From Bacillota bacterium (lineage in GTDB: Bacteria > Bacillota > Sulfobacillia > Sulfobacillales > Sulfobacillaceae): 64,000 nt of DNA. The stretch spans positions 1 through 64,000 of the forward strand of contig JAIMBD010000003.1 in the NCBI GenBank assembly GCA_023511625.1, in the 5' to 3' direction. Under the pieces are notes generated by a model that worked only from the letters and a program-made list of their open reading frames with translations, was not told the DNA's origin and searched no databases. Below, piece by piece: positions 50,662 through 60,125 of the stretch; positions within the stretch are counted from its first letter, which is position 1; each line of letters begins with the position of its first letter. The translations under genes were made by a program, and so were the position numbers.

Positions 50662-52258
50662 GCCGAACCGCCACCTTGTGTTGATGGGCATGATGGGGAG
50701 CGGCAAAAGCACCATCGGTCCCATCTTGGCCCAGGCCCTCGGCCGCCCGTTCATTGACCTCGACGAGGAGGTGGCACGGCGGGCCCAAAAGCCGATTCCG
50801 GCCATCTTCGCGGAGGAGGGCGAGGCGGGGTTCCGCTGCCGAGAAGTCGCCACCCTGGCCGCCGTTCTGGCGGGGCCGCCGGCAGTGGTGGCCCTGGGCG
50901 GGGGAACCGTGGAGGAGCCTGGGGCCCGCCGATTGGTCGAGTCCGAGTGGGTGGTGTGGCTCGACGCCCCGCCGGAGGTTTTACGGGAGCGGGTGGGGGC
51001 CGATTCCGAGCGGCCCATGCTCCGACCTGATCCTGCCCGGCGCCTTCGGGAACTCGATGCCCGGCGGCGCCCCTGGTATCAAAGTTTGCAACGGTTTCGG
51101 GTGCGGACCGACACCGCCGATCCGTCGACGGTGGCAGCGCAGGTGGTAGACGCGTGGCGCGCACAGGCAGGGCCGAGTCCCTTGCGGGTGGAGGCGCCGG
51201 CGTGGCAGGTCAGCGCAGTGGTGCCAAGAAGCCCGGTGTTTCGGTGGGGAGACTGGCTGGACCTCGGCCCTGCCCCAGGGTTGGTGGTGGCAGATCCCGC
51301 CGTGGCCGAATACGCCGGCACAGTGACGGAGGAGCTTTTGGCCGAGGGCGCGCGGGTCGGGGTCCACTGGCTGGAAGGTGGAGAGTCGGCCAAGGCGGTG
51401 GAGGCTTTGCCGGCATTGTGGGCAGCCATGGGGGAGGCCGGCCTGACGCGCGACAGCTGGGTGGTGGCAGTCGGCGGCGGCGTGGTGACCGATGTGGCCG
51501 GATTCGCCGCAGCCACCTATCTACGGGGGGTGCCATGGGCCGCCGTGCCTACCACCCTCTTGGGCCAGGTCGATGCCGCCATCGGGGGCAAGGTGGCGGT
51601 CAACCTTCCGGCCGGGAAGAACCTGGTGGGGGCGTTTTACCTGCCCCGGCTGGTGCTGTTGGACCTTCGCCCCTTGTCTACGCTGCCGGCGGCCGAGTGG
51701 CGGGCCGGGTTGGGCGAAGTGGTGAAGTCGGCCCTGATCGCCGGCGGGTGGCTGTGGGAGGCGCTGTGCCGCGGTGTGCCGCCCATCGGGCAGATCGGGC
51801 CGGAATGGGAGGCCATCATCCGTCACACGGCCGCCGTCAAGGTCGAGGTGGTGCGGCGCGACCCTTTTGAGGCCCACGAGCGGATGTTTTTAAACTTCGG
51901 CCACACCGTCGGCCACGCCTTGGAGCAGGTCTTGGGCTACGGGACGCTCAAGCACGGCGAGGCGGTAGGCCTCGGATGCCTGGTCGCCTTGCGCCTGTCC
52001 GAGCGGCGATTCGGACTGGATCCGGCTGTCCGCGCGACCGTAGGGACATGGCTTTCGGCCTGGGGACTGCCCACCCGCCTGCCTCACGTCGATGCGAGCC
52101 GACTCCAGGCCGCTCTGCGCCGGGACAAGAAGGCGCGTGGCTTCGGGCTGCAGTGGATACTGCTAAAAGAAGTAGGCCGTCCCGAGGTGGTGCGCGACGT
52201 GCCTTGGGAGTGGGTAGCAGAGGCCTTGGCGGAGCTCGGGCTCCCGGCCGAAGGGTAA
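50645..52258 (+). CDS. aroKB: fused shikimate kinase / 3-dehydroquinate synthase (AroK-AroB)
   Basis: A 537-aa two-domain protein. Residues 1-175 are shikimate kinase: P-loop MGMMGSGKST (14-23), FIDLDEEV, GFRCREV and ALGGGTV bind ATP and shikimate. A short Pro-rich linker leads to 3-dehydroquinate synthase (about 185-537): NAD-binding GGGVVTDVAGF, PTTLLGQVDAAIGGK, GEVVKSALI, and zinc ligands in FLNFGHTVGHALE. It thus combines steps 2 and 5 of the shikimate pathway. No stop or frameshift separates the domains. Such fusions are known in a few bacteria such as Thermotoga. Confidence 0.93.
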   Translation: MSERIKPNRHLVLMGMMGSGKSTIGPILAQALGRPFIDLDEEVARRAQKPIPAIFAEEGEAGFRCREVATLAAVLAGPPAVVALGGGTVEEPGARRLVESEWVVWLDAPPEVLRERVGADSERPMLRPDPARRLRELDARRRPWYQSLQRFRVRTDTADPSTVAAQVVDAWRAQAGPSPLRVEAPAWQVSAVVPRSPVFRWGDWLDLGPAPGLVVADPAVAEYAGTVTEELLAEGARVGVHWLEGGESAKAVEALPALWAAMGEAGLTRDSWVVAVGGGVVTDVAGFAAATYLRGVPWAAVPTTLLGQVDAAIGGKVAVNLPAGKNLVGAFYLPRLVLLDLRPLSTLPAAEWRAGLGEVVKSALIAGGWLWEALCRGVPPIGQIGPEWEAIIRHTAAVKVEVVRRDPFEAHERMFLNFGHTVGHALEQVLGYGTLKHGEAVGLGCLVALRLSERRFGLDPAVRATVGTWLSAWGLPTRLPHVDASRLQAALRRDKKARGFGLQWILLKEVGRPEVVRDVPWEWVAEALAELGLPAEG

Positions 52259-52332
52259 CCCCCCTTTGGGGGGCCGACGCCGGTGCTCCCGGCGCAAGGA
52301 AACGGGGAAGGAGAGGAAGGAGGCGGCAGCGC

Positions 52333-52707
52333 ATGGGCGAGGTGCCCCAGGACCGCCGCTATACGCCCGACCACCTATGGGTGGACGCCCAGGGGCGGGT
52401 CGGAATCACCGCGTATGGGGCGGCGGCGCTCGGGGACGTGGTGTTCGTCGAACTGCCGGCAGTCGGGCAGGCGATTGGGGCGGGTGAGCGGTTTGGAACC
52501 GTGGAGTCGGTCAAATCCACCGCCGAGCTGAAAAGTCCGGTCGATGGCACCGTGACGGCCGTCAACGCGAAGATCCACGACCATCCGGAGCTGATCAACG
52601 AAGACCCCTACGGAGAAGGCTGGTTGATTACGGTCGCGGTGTCTCGCACCGGGGCCTTGTTGGCGCCCGCAGAGTACGCCCACCAGGTCGAGACCGCGTC
52701 GCCGTAA
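52333..52707 (+). CDS. gcvH: glycine cleavage system H protein
   Basis: A 124-aa lipoyl carrier. The lipoylated lysine is K61 in ESVKSTAELKSPVDG; the HLWV start and INEDPYGEGWLI are typical. It shuttles the aminomethyl group between P, T and L proteins; those genes are not in the window, but glyA, which uses the same one-carbon unit, follows. AAGGAGG precedes the ATG. The 74-bp gap before it contains two G/C hairpins (52259-52273 and about 52276-52295) without U-runs; no glycine riboswitch is recognised. Confidence 0.93.
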   Translation: MGEVPQDRRYTPDHLWVDAQGRVGITAYGAAALGDVVFVELPAVGQAIGAGERFGTVESVKSTAELKSPVDGTVTAVNAKIHDHPELINEDPYGEGWLITVAVSRTGALLAPAEYAHQVETASP

Positions 52708-52717
52708 GGCCGTAAGG

Positions 52718-52745
52718 CCGCGCCCAAGCGCGGGCGGTTTGTGTT
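52718..52745 (+). terminator. possible terminator after gcvH
   Basis: CCGCGC-CCAA-GCGCGG followed by GCGG and TTTGTGTT. The stem is short and the U-run interrupted. Confidence 0.45.
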
Positions 52746-52843
52746 AAGCTTAGGGCGTTGAAGGCAAAAGACGGGGGTGCGCCGTCTCGGGATGGGGGTC
52801 GGGCGGCGTCAGGGCAGTAGAAGAAGGGCAGGAGCGTGAACCG

Positions 52844-54115
52844 ATGCAAGTGGTGACGTCCCACCTCAAGGCGGTGGACCCCGAGGTGTACGACGCCATT
52901 CGGCGCGAAGAGGCGCGCCAGGCGGGCCACCTCGAGTTGATCGCGTCCGAAAACTGGACCTCGCCCGCAGTGCGGGAAGCGGTGGGGTCGGTCATGACCG
53001 ACAAGTACGCCGAGGGTTACCCGGGCCACCGCTACTACGGGGGGTGCGAATTCGTCGACGTGGTCGAACAGTTGGCGATCGACCGCGTCAAGCGACTCTT
53101 CGGGGCGGCCTACGCCAACGTGCAGCCCCACGCCGGCGCTCCGGCCAATACCGCTGTCTACTTGGCCGCTCTGAAGCCGGGCGACCGCATCCTGGGTATG
53201 GACCTCGCCCACGGCGGCCACCTCACCCATGGCAGCGCCGTGAACCTCTCGGGCCAGCTGTACCAGGTGGCGCACTACGGGGTGTCGCCGCGCGACCATC
53301 GCCTGGATATGGACGCCGTGCGCGACATCGCCCGGCGGTTTCGTCCGCAGCTGATCGTGGCCGGCGCCTCGGCCTACCCGCGGCAGATCGATTTTCGGGC
53401 CTTTCGGCACATCGCCGATGAGGTGGGTGCCCTCTTAATGGTGGACATGGCCCACATCGCGGGGTTGGTGGCGGCAGGCCTGCACCCTAATCCGGTGGAA
53501 GTGGCGGATTTCGTGACCTCTACCACTCACAAGACCTTGCGCGGCCCGCGCGGCGGGTTCATCTTGGCCAAGCCAGAATGGGGCAAGGCCATCGACAAGG
53601 CGGTCTTCCCGGGTCTGCAGGGGGGGCCTCTGATGAACCTCATCGCCGGCAAGGCGGTGGCCTTTGGGGAGGCCTTGCAGCCCGCCTTTCGCCGCTACCA
53701 GGAGCAGGTGGTCCAAAACGCCGCCCGCTTGGCCCGCGGTCTTATGGAGCGCGGGCTGCCGCTGATTTCGGGCGGCACCGACAACCACCTCATGTTGGTC
53801 AACGTCAAGGCCGTGGGCATCACCGGCAAGGAGGCGCAGGACCGGCTGGATTGGGTGGGCATCACCGTCAACAAGAACACCATTCCCTTCGAGACGGAGA
53901 AACCGACGGTGGCATCGGGCATCCGCATCGGCACGCCGCAGGTGACCACCCGGGGCATGGGGCTTGAGGAGATGGACGAGTTGGCGGATATCATCGCCGG
54001 CGTCATCAAGGCGCCGCCGAGCTTCGACCCGGCTCCCTACCGGGCCCGGGTCAAGAGCCTGTGCCGACGCTTTCCCCTGCCTGGCATCGACCCGGAGGAG
54101 CCATGGGCCGATTGA
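52844..54115 (+). CDS. glyA: serine hydroxymethyltransferase
   Basis: A 423-aa PLP enzyme that converts serine and tetrahydrofolate to glycine and methylene-tetrahydrofolate. [32 protein letters not shown] and the PLP-lysine site [14 protein letters not shown] are clear. The substrate-binding [10 protein letters not shown] near the C-terminus is present. AGGAG precedes the ATG. The end overlaps aroQ by 13 bp. Confidence 0.96.
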   Translation: MQVVTSHLKAVDPEVYDAIRREEARQAGHLELIASENWTSPAVREAVGSVMTDKYAEGYPGHRYYGGCEFVDVVEQLAIDRVKRLFGAAYANVQPHAGAPANTAVYLAALKPGDRILGMDLAHGGHLTHGSAVNLSGQLYQVAHYGVSPRDHRLDMDAVRDIARRFRPQLIVAGASAYPRQIDFRAFRHIADEVGALLMVDMAHIAGLVAAGLHPNPVEVADFVTSTTHKTLRGPRGGFILAKPEWGKAIDKAVFPGLQGGPLMNLIAGKAVAFGEALQPAFRRYQEQVVQNAARLARGLMERGLPLISGGTDNHLMLVNVKAVGITGKEAQDRLDWVGITVNKNTIPFETEKPTVASGIRIGTPQVTTRGMGLEEMDELADIIAGVIKAPPSFDPAPYRARVKSLCRRFPLPGIDPEEPWAD

Positions 54116-54564
54116 GGCTGGCGGTGGTCAACGGGCCCAACTTGGGGCGACTCGGGCGCCGCGAGCCGGCCGTGTACGGCCAGACGACGTGGCCGGAGAT
54201 TTGGGCGGAACTCTGTGCCGCCTTCCCCGACATTGAACTGGAGGCGTTTCAGTCCAACCACGAGGGGGCGCTCATCGACTACCTCGAGGGGCTGGCAGAC
54301 CGCGGGGTGGCGGGGGTGGTGATCAACCCCGGGGCATTGACCCATCAGAGTTACGCCCTGCGGGACGCCTTGGCGGCCTTGGGTTTGCCGGTGGTGGAAG
54401 TGCACCTGACCAACGTGTACGCGCGCGAGGCGTTTCGCGCGCGGTCCCTGGTGGCGCCGGTGGTCTGGGGGCAGATCAGCGGGTTCGGCCCGCTCGGCTA
54501 CCGCTTGGCCATCTCGGCGCTGGCGGCGCGACTGGGAGGGGGGGACACGGGTGGAGGATCATAG
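54103..54564 (+). CDS. aroQ: type II 3-dehydroquinate dehydratase
   Basis: A 153-aa dodecameric-type dehydroquinase. [17 protein letters not shown] holds catalytic Tyr25, [11 protein letters not shown] and [15 protein letters not shown] form the active-site floor, and [15 protein letters not shown] holds the catalytic His. The second Asn of the classical GPNLN motif is Gly. It completes a set of shikimate genes in this block. Overlaps both neighbours, so it is tightly coupled. Confidence 0.93.
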   Translation: MGRLRLAVVNGPNLGRLGRREPAVYGQTTWPEIWAELCAAFPDIELEAFQSNHEGALIDYLEGLADRGVAGVVINPGALTHQSYALRDALAALGLPVVEVHLTNVYAREAFRARSLVAPVVWGQISGFGPLGYRLAISALAARLGGGDTGGGS

Positions 54565-55642
54565 GGGGCGGGCCGCCCGGGCCTTGGCGGGAGCCCAGGC
54601 GCAGGGGGCCGAGGCCTTGGTGGTGGCGTCGGCACCCAACCGCCGGTACCTGAGCGGGTTTTCGGGATCGGCCGGGGTGGTGCTGATCGCTGACGGCCGC
54701 CGCTGGCTTTTGACGGATTTTCGGTATTTAGAGCAGGCCGAGCGCGAGGCCCCAGCCTACGAGATCGTTCCCATCCAGCGCCAGGTTTGGCAACAGGTGG
54801 CGGCGCTGGCCGGCGAGGTCGGCGCGCGCCGCATCGGGTTTGAGGCCGAACACTGGACCGTGGCCCAGTGGCGGCGGGCGGTATCCGAAGCGCCAGGCGT
54901 AGAGTGGGTGGAGACGGCCGGCGTGGTGGAGGCGCTGCGGGTAGTCAAAAGTCCTGAGGAGCTTCAGCGCATGGCCACGGCCGCTCGTATCGCCGACGAG
55001 GCGCTGGCGCAGGTGGCCCTCATCCTGCGCCCGGGCCTGCGCGAACGCGACCTGAGCCTGCACCTCGAGGCCAAGATGCGGGAGCTTGGTGCCGAAGGGG
55101 TGGCCTTTCCCACCATCGTCGCCTCCGGGCCACGGGGCTCGCTGCCGCACGGATTGGCCAGCGATCGCAAACTGGAGCCGGGCGAGCTCGTCACCATCGA
55201 CTTCGGCGCCGTCTACCAAGGGTATCATTCCGACGAGACCGTGACCTGGGCCTTGGCCGGCGACCACCCCGAGCGCGCGCGGCTGCGCGAGGTCTACGAG
55301 GTGGTGCGGGCGGCCCAGGCGGCCGGGCTGGCTGCCGTCCGGCCGGGAGTGGCGGCCTCGGCAGTCGACCGCGCCGCCCGCCAGGTGATCGAAGAGGCCG
55401 GCTACGGGGCCGAATTCGGTCACAGCACCGGCCACGGGGTGGGCCTCGAGGTGCACGAGGCGCCTTGGGCGTCATCCCATCCCACGCGTGACTGGACGTT
55501 ACAACCCGATATGGTCATCACGGTGGAACCGGGCATCTATCTGCCTGGACTCGGTGGGGTGCGATTGGAGGACACGGTGGTAGTGACCCAGGACGGGTAC
55601 CGCCGCCTGACTCAAGCCGACAAGGCGTGGCGCGAGTGGTGA
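54551..55642 (+). CDS. M24 family Xaa-Pro peptidase
   Basis: A 363-aa metallopeptidase of the YqhT/PepP-like group that removes N-terminal residues before proline. The creatinase-like N-terminal domain occupies the first ~130 residues. The metal ligands are visible: Asp in [18 protein letters not shown] (two Asp), His in [13 protein letters not shown], Glu in [18 protein letters not shown] (two Glu). The start is GTG, overlapping aroQ by 14 bp. aroQ-yqhT-efp is a conserved Firmicute order. Confidence 0.9.
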   Translation: MEDHRGRAARALAGAQAQGAEALVVASAPNRRYLSGFSGSAGVVLIADGRRWLLTDFRYLEQAEREAPAYEIVPIQRQVWQQVAALAGEVGARRIGFEAEHWTVAQWRRAVSEAPGVEWVETAGVVEALRVVKSPEELQRMATAARIADEALAQVALILRPGLRERDLSLHLEAKMRELGAEGVAFPTIVASGPRGSLPHGLASDRKLEPGELVTIDFGAVYQGYHSDETVTWALAGDHPERARLREVYEVVRAAQAAGLAAVRPGVAASAVDRAARQVIEEAGYGAEFGHSTGHGVGLEVHEAPWASSHPTRDWTLQPDMVITVEPGIYLPGLGGVRLEDTVVVTQDGYRRLTQADKAWREW

Positions 55643-55694
55643 CGCCGTCGGCCCCTCGGCAGGGAGCGATACGATCAAGGGAGGCTTGTCGACC

Positions 55695-56252
55695 ATGATT
55701 TCCACCAACGACTTTCGCAACGGCGTCACCATCGAGCTGGATGGGGTCCTCTACCAGGTGATCGAATTTCAGCACGTCAAACCTGGCAAGGGATCGGCCT
55801 TCGTGCGCACCAAGCTCAAGAACCTGCAGACCGGCGGCGTGGTCGACCGCACCTTCAACGCCGGCGAGCGGGTGCCGTTGGCGCGGGTGGAGCGGCGCGA
55901 GATGCAGTACCTGTACGAATCCGGCAACGAATACACCTTCATGGACACCGAGACCTACGAGCAGTTCTCGCTCAACCGGGACGAGGTCGGGGACGCGGTG
56001 AAGTTTCTCAAGGAGAATCTCACCTGTTACGTGGTCTTGCACAACGGCACGCCGATCGGGGTGGAGCTGCCGAACAGCGTCGACCTCAAAGTGGTGGAAA
56101 CCGAGCCGGGCTTCAAAGGCGACACCGCCACCGGCGGCACCAAGCCGGCCAAGCTTGAGACCGGGGCCGTGGTCAAGGTGCCGCTGTTCATCGAGGTCGG
56201 CGACCTCATCACCGTCGACACCCGCACCGGCCAGTACGTCGGGCGCGCTTAA
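55695..56252 (+). CDS. efp: elongation factor P
   Basis: A 185-aa three-domain tRNA-mimic factor that rescues ribosomes stalled at poly-Pro. The tip loop [12 protein letters not shown] places Lys at position 32, the residue modified in bacilli. [18 protein letters not shown]-like sequence ([20 protein letters not shown]) marks domain III. ATG 55695 fits the AGGGAGG spacing better than the TTG three codons upstream. Confidence 0.95.
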   Translation: MISTNDFRNGVTIELDGVLYQVIEFQHVKPGKGSAFVRTKLKNLQTGGVVDRTFNAGERVPLARVERREMQYLYESGNEYTFMDTETYEQFSLNRDEVGDAVKFLKENLTCYVVLHNGTPIGVELPNSVDLKVVETEPGFKGDTATGGTKPAKLETGAVVKVPLFIEVGDLITVDTRTGQYVGRA

Positions 56253-56258
56253 GCGCCC
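56241..56258 (+). terminator. possible weak terminator at end of efp
   Basis: GGGCGC and GCGCCC flank the efp stop codon as a 6-bp stem. Only a mixed T-rich stretch follows further downstream. Confidence 0.3.
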
Positions 56259-56342
56259 GCCTCCGGCTTTCCTTGCCCGCAATGTGCCAGGTATGAAGCG
56301 CCGCCCTTTGGGCAAGGTAAAAGCGGCAAAGGAGGGGGTAGC

Positions 56343-56783
56343 ATGGCGGATTTGCGGCGACGGATCTCGCATCTGGAGGGTATGGCCGACCGCCTTGAAC
56401 TGCGCGAAGGCGGGCGCGAGGGCCGGATGCTGGCCGAAATGGTGGATGTGCTGCGGGAAATGGCGCTCGACGTCGAGGAGATCGGGGCCAACCAGGTCGA
56501 TCTCGAAAACTACGTCGAGGAGTTGGACACCGACCTCATGCACCTCGAGGAAGACCTCTATGCCCGTGGGCGCGGGCCGCGTCGGACCCGAGCCGAGGGC
56601 GTCCGCGAAGCGGACTACATCGTCCTCGAGTGCCCGCGCTGCAACAAGGAATCATCCTACAATCCTGCCCTCTTCGAGGAAGAGGGGATCCAGTTGACCT
56701 GCCCGCATTGCGGGAACATCGTCTACGACTCCGACGAAGATTGCCTGGTCTACGAAAACGAAGAAGAGCCGCTCACCTCGTAA
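56343..56783 (+). CDS. CD1247-like coiled-coil zinc-ribbon protein
   Basis: A 146-aa protein: residues 1-80 are a charged coiled coil (DLRRRISHLEGMADRLELRE, later EIGANQVDLENYVEELDTDL), and residues 98-130 a zinc ribbon with two CxxC pairs (CPRC, CPHC). Similar proteins, annotated as CD1247 N-terminal-domain proteins, sit between efp and spoIIIA in clostridia. Function is unknown. AAGGAGGGGG precedes the ATG, and a terminator follows. Confidence 0.75.
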   Translation: MADLRRRISHLEGMADRLELREGGREGRMLAEMVDVLREMALDVEEIGANQVDLENYVEELDTDLMHLEEDLYARGRGPRRTRAEGVREADYIVLECPRCNKESSYNPALFEEEGIQLTCPHCGNIVYDSDEDCLVYENEEEPLTS

Positions 56784-56808
56784 CGGATAGGCGCGCGCCG
56801 CATCCCAA

Positions 56809-56840
56809 GCGCCGGATGTGCCCGGCGCCCTTTTCGTTTT
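56809..56840 (+). terminator. terminator before spoIIIA operon
   Basis: GCGCCGG/CCGGCGC, 6-nt loop, followed by CCTTTTCGTTTT. It isolates the spoIIIA operon from vegetative transcription upstream. Confidence 0.75.
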
Positions 56841-56846
56841 GCGCGG

Positions 56847-56875
56847 GCATAAAGCCGGGGCCCGTCCCGTAGATA
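56847..56875 (+). promoter_or_regulatory. possible sigma-E promoter of spoIIIA operon
   Basis: GCATAAA (5 of 7 of the sigma-E -35), 14 bp, CGTAGATA (weak -10). The location and spacing are right for the known sigma-E control of spoIIIA, but the -10 is poor. Confidence 0.35.
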
Positions 56876-56903
56876 TCAGCGACCGGGGACAGGGGGTGGC
56901 AGC

Positions 56904-57791
56904 GTGGAGCCCTGGCAGTACCTTCCCCCCGCCCTGCGGGAGGCAGTGACCGGCTTGCCCGCAGCGGTGGTGGAGGCCATCGAAGAGGTTCGCCTTCGGG
57001 TCGGGCGCCCCCCAGTGGTCTACGGCGCCTTTGGCCATCGGACGTTGGCCCTGCCGCCCATGACCGCCGCTGAACTGCAGGCGCTGGCGCTGGGGATGGC
57101 CGAGCACTCCTGGTACGCGCGCGAAGACAGCCTGCGGCAGGGGTTCTTGACCTTGCCTGGCGGCCACCGCGTAGGCATCGCGGCCACGGCCGTGGTCGAG
57201 GCCGGCCGCGTGGTGACGGTGCGGGACATCTCGGGACTGAATCTGCGCCGCTCCCGGGCCCTTCGCGGCACGGCGGAACCGCTGGTCGCGCGGTGGGGGC
57301 TCCACGTGCCGTGCTCGGTGCTGGTGGCGGCCCCGCCGCGGGGAGGGAAGACCACGTTGATCCGCGACTTGGCCCGCATCTGGTCTGATGGGGGCGCCGT
57401 GACGGTGGTGGTCGATGAGCGCGGGGAGCTCGCCGGTACCGTCGACGGATGTCCCCAGTTTGACCTCGGGGCGCACACCGACGTCCTCGACGGGTGGCCT
57501 AAGGCCGAAGGCATCCTGGCGGCGATCCGGGCACTTGGCCCCGAGGTGGTGGTGGTGGACGAGCTCGGCGAGGAACAGGAGGCGCGGGCGGTGGCTTTGG
57601 CTAAGCGGGCAGGGGTGGCGGTCGTCGCGAGCCTGCACCTCGGCCATCCCCAGGAGCTGGAATGGTCGCCGGGCCTGGCCCGGCTGTGGCGCCGGGGGCT
57701 CTTCGACGTCCTGGTGCGCTTGGACCCCACCCGGGGGCCGGACCGCATCGCGTCCGTCGAGCGCTTCCGGAGGCCCGGAGGTGCACCGTGA
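56904..57791 (+). CDS. spoIIIAA: stage III sporulation ATPase SpoIIIAA
   Basis: A 295-aa secretion-ATPase-like protein of the mother cell, thought to power or assemble the SpoIIIA-SpoIIQ channel into the forespore. Walker A is APPRGGKTTLIRD, Walker B is VVVVDELGEE, and EDSLRQGFLTLPGGHRVGI is a family signature. The start is GTG. It is the first gene of the complete spoIIIA operon. Confidence 0.93.
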   Translation: MEPWQYLPPALREAVTGLPAAVVEAIEEVRLRVGRPPVVYGAFGHRTLALPPMTAAELQALALGMAEHSWYAREDSLRQGFLTLPGGHRVGIAATAVVEAGRVVTVRDISGLNLRRSRALRGTAEPLVARWGLHVPCSVLVAAPPRGGKTTLIRDLARIWSDGGAVTVVVDERGELAGTVDGCPQFDLGAHTDVLDGWPKAEGILAAIRALGPEVVVVDELGEEQEARAVALAKRAGVAVVASLHLGHPQELEWSPGLARLWRRGLFDVLVRLDPTRGPDRIASVERFRRPGGAP

Positions 57792-58291
57792 TCGCCTGGG
57801 CGGGGGCACTGGCAGTGGTGGTGGGGGGAGTCGGTGTCGGGCGCGTGCTCACCCAACCGGGTCGCGACCGGCTACGGGCTCTCGGCGAGTGGCGGCGCTG
57901 CCTCGAGCAGTTGGAGGGCGAGGTGGTGTGGCGGCGGCGCCCGGTGGGCGAGGCCCTGAAGCTCGCAGCCGGGGCTCATCCCGAACTTCGGCGTGTGGCC
58001 GAGCGGCTGGCTCAAGCCTTGGCGCGGCCGGGGACTGATCTCCGCGAGGCCGCCGTCGCGGCCCTGACCCAAGACCCGCGCCTTTCTGCGGAAGAGGCGC
58101 GCCTGCTTTCCGCCTTCCTCGGGCAGGTGGGCACGGTTCCCAGCGGACAACAGGCGGCGTTGTGGGACGGCTTGCGGCAGGAGTGGCGCGACCTCGAACG
58201 CCGGGTCAAGGAGACCGAAACCGCCGACGGGCGCCTGGTGCAGACGCTCTGCACCCTGGCCGGCTGTGCCGTGGCCATCTGGATGCTGTAG
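57788..58291 (+). CDS. spoIIIAB: stage III sporulation protein SpoIIIAB
   Basis: A 167-aa protein with an N-terminal membrane helix, a large helical cytoplasmic domain (RALGEWRRCLEQLEGEVVWR) and a C-terminal membrane helix, the layout of type II secretion F-like components. GTG overlaps the spoIIIAA stop (GTGA). Confidence 0.88.
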   Translation: MIAWAGALAVVVGGVGVGRVLTQPGRDRLRALGEWRRCLEQLEGEVVWRRRPVGEALKLAAGAHPELRRVAERLAQALARPGTDLREAAVAALTQDPRLSAEEARLLSAFLGQVGTVPSGQQAALWDGLRQEWRDLERRVKETETADGRLVQTLCTLAGCAVAIWML

Positions 58292-58306
58292 GCCGGGGAG
58301 GATGCC

Positions 58307-58507
58307 GTGGGCGAAAGTATCGACCTCATCATCAGACTGGCGGGAATCGGGATCCTGGTCACGGTGGCGTACTCCATCCTGGAGCGCCTCGACCGCAAGG
58401 AATGGGGACAGCTGGTGGCGCTGGCCGGGGTGGCGATCGGGTTTTTGATGGTGGTGCGGGAGATCTACACCGTCTTCGACGCCGTCAAGACCTTGTTTAA
58501 CCTCTGA
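58307..58507 (+). CDS. spoIIIAC: stage III sporulation protein SpoIIIAC
   Basis: A 66-aa protein with two membrane helices, including the family phrase LERLDRKEWGQLVALAGVAI. GTG start. Confidence 0.9.
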   Translation: MGESIDLIIRLAGIGILVTVAYSILERLDRKEWGQLVALAGVAIGFLMVVREIYTVFDAVKTLFNL

Positions 58508-58519
58508 GGGAGACAGGCC

Positions 58520-58930
58520 ATGGACGCAAGCCAAGTGGTGGCGGCGGTGTTAAAGGTAGTCGCGGCGGGGCTGGTCTTGACCCTGATGGGCAGCTTGCTT
58601 CGCGAGATGCGCGGGGAGTGGGGCACGGTGGTGCGCCTGGTGGGCGGCGCGCTCTTGTTGCTGTGGCTCATCCGTCCCCTGGCGGGCGCCGTGGCCGCCC
58701 TCGACCGCTTGGCGCAGCTCGGGTCCATTCCCGGAGCCTACCTCGGTCTTTTGTTGCGGATTTTGGGCATGGCCTACCTCACTACGCTGGCGGCGCGCGT
58801 GGCCTACGACAGCGGCGAGAGTCATCTCGGCGCGCGGATCGAACTGGCGGGCAAGATCGCCGTCCTGGTGCTGGCGGTACCGCTCATCACCTTGATCACC
58901 AAGAGCCTTCTGGCCCTGATCCCAAGCTGA
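58520..58930 (+). CDS. spoIIIAD: stage III sporulation protein SpoIIIAD
   Basis: A 136-aa protein with four membrane helices and a conserved middle motif YDSGESHLGARIELAGKIA, paralogous in part to SpoIIIAC. It starts with ATG 12 bp after spoIIIAC. Confidence 0.9.
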   Translation: MDASQVVAAVLKVVAAGLVLTLMGSLLREMRGEWGTVVRLVGGALLLLWLIRPLAGAVAALDRLAQLGSIPGAYLGLLLRILGMAYLTTLAARVAYDSGESHLGARIELAGKIAVLVLAVPLITLITKSLLALIPS

Positions 58931-58949
58931 AGGCAGAGGAGGGGCAGCC

Positions 58950-60125
58950 GTGGGAAGAACCTGGTGGCGGTGGGCGGTCGGCGCCGGCGCCGGCGCGGCG
59001 CTGGCCTTGGGCCACGGTGTGGCCTTCGCGGCCGGGCCGCTCGGGCACGCCGTGGCCGAGCAGGCTGCCTCCTTGCCCGACCAGGCCTTCAACCACGCGG
59101 TCGAGCAGCTGTTGCAGCCGCATCCCGGCGTGCACCTGCCGTCGATCAGCGAAGTGGCCCAAGACCTTTTGGCCCACCGCAACCCGGTCGACTTGGGGCA
59201 GCTGCTGCCGGCCTTGGGGCGGGCGGCGGTGGCCGGCGTGGCGGGACAGGTCCGTTGGCTCGGGATCATCTTGTTGTTGGCCGTCCTCGGGGCGGTGCTG
59301 GAGCGTTTGGCCGAGGCCACCGAGATGGACGGCGTGGTGGGAATGGCGCGCATCGCCGTGACCTCCAGTGTCATCGTGGTGGCCGTCAAGGCCTTCGGCG
59401 AGGCGCTGGGTTTGGTCGAAGGCTTGGTGACAGGACTTGTGCACCTGATGGAGGCCCTCATCCCCCTGGTGGTGGTGTTGATGGCCGGCAGCGGCGCGTT
59501 GGCCTCGGCCGGGATGTTTCACCCCCTGATGTTGGCCACGGTCAACGTGGTGGCGGTGCTGGCCCGGCGCTGGGTGCTGCCGCTCATCCTCATGGCGGCC
59601 GTGGTGGAGGTGCTGAGCGAGTGGTTACCCCGCTTTTCGCTGCGCCAGCTGGCCCTGCTCTTCCGGCAGGCGGGACTGACCCTCTTGGGGGGCCTGCTTA
59701 CCCTCTTTCTCGGGGTGATGGCCGTGGAAGGGGCTGCAGGCTCGGTGGCCGACGGGTTGACCTTACGCACCGGGAAGTTCCTGATGGGAACCTTCGTCCC
59801 GGTGGTCGGGAAGATGTTTTCGGATGCCATGGAGGCCATCTTGGGCTCTTCGCTCCTGCTCAAGAACGCGGTCAGCCTGGTGGGGGCCCTGGCGGTCATC
59901 GTCGCCGTCAGCTTGCCGGTGGTGCAACTGTTTGCGGTGATGTTCAGCTACCGGGTCGCAGCGGCCGCGTCGGAGCCCTTGGGGGTCGAGTCCATCACCA
60001 AGAGCTTGACGGCCATGGCCAACGCCATCGGCTGGCTTATCGCCGTGGCCGGAGCGGTAGGCCTGATGTTCTTCCTGATGATCGCCGTGGTGGCCGCTTC
60101 CGCACGGGGGGTGGTCGGCCTGTGA
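58950..60125 (+). CDS. spoIIIAE: stage III sporulation protein SpoIIIAE
   Basis: A 391-aa membrane protein with a cleavable-looking N-terminal hydrophobic segment (ALALGHGVAFAAG), an amphipathic region rich in Gln/His, and about seven membrane helices. The GKFLMGTFVPVVGKMFSDAM stretch is the family hallmark. It is thought to form a membrane channel component of the SpoIIIA complex. Confidence 0.9.
   Translation: MGRTWWRWAVGAGAGAALALGHGVAFAAGPLGHAVAEQAASLPDQAFNHAVEQLLQPHPGVHLPSISEVAQDLLAHRNPVDLGQLLPALGRAAVAGVAGQVRWLGIILLLAVLGAVLERLAEATEMDGVVGMARIAVTSSVIVVAVKAFGEALGLVEGLVTGLVHLMEALIPLVVVLMAGSGALASAGMFHPLMLATVNVVAVLARRWVLPLILMAAVVEVLSEWLPRFSLRQLALLFRQAGLTLLGGLLTLFLGVMAVEGAAGSVADGLTLRTGKFLMGTFVPVVGKMFSDAMEAILGSSLLLKNAVSLVGALAVIVAVSLPVVQLFAVMFSYRVAAAASEPLGVESITKSLTAMANAIGWLIAVAGAVGLMFFLMIAVVAASARGVVGL

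Noticed and set aside
52259-52296. C6-TTT-G6 and CGCCGG hairpins before gcvH as a glycine riboswitch
   Set aside because: The stretch is only about 70 nt, lacks any recognisable aptamer core and has no U-run; probably just G/C-rich structure.
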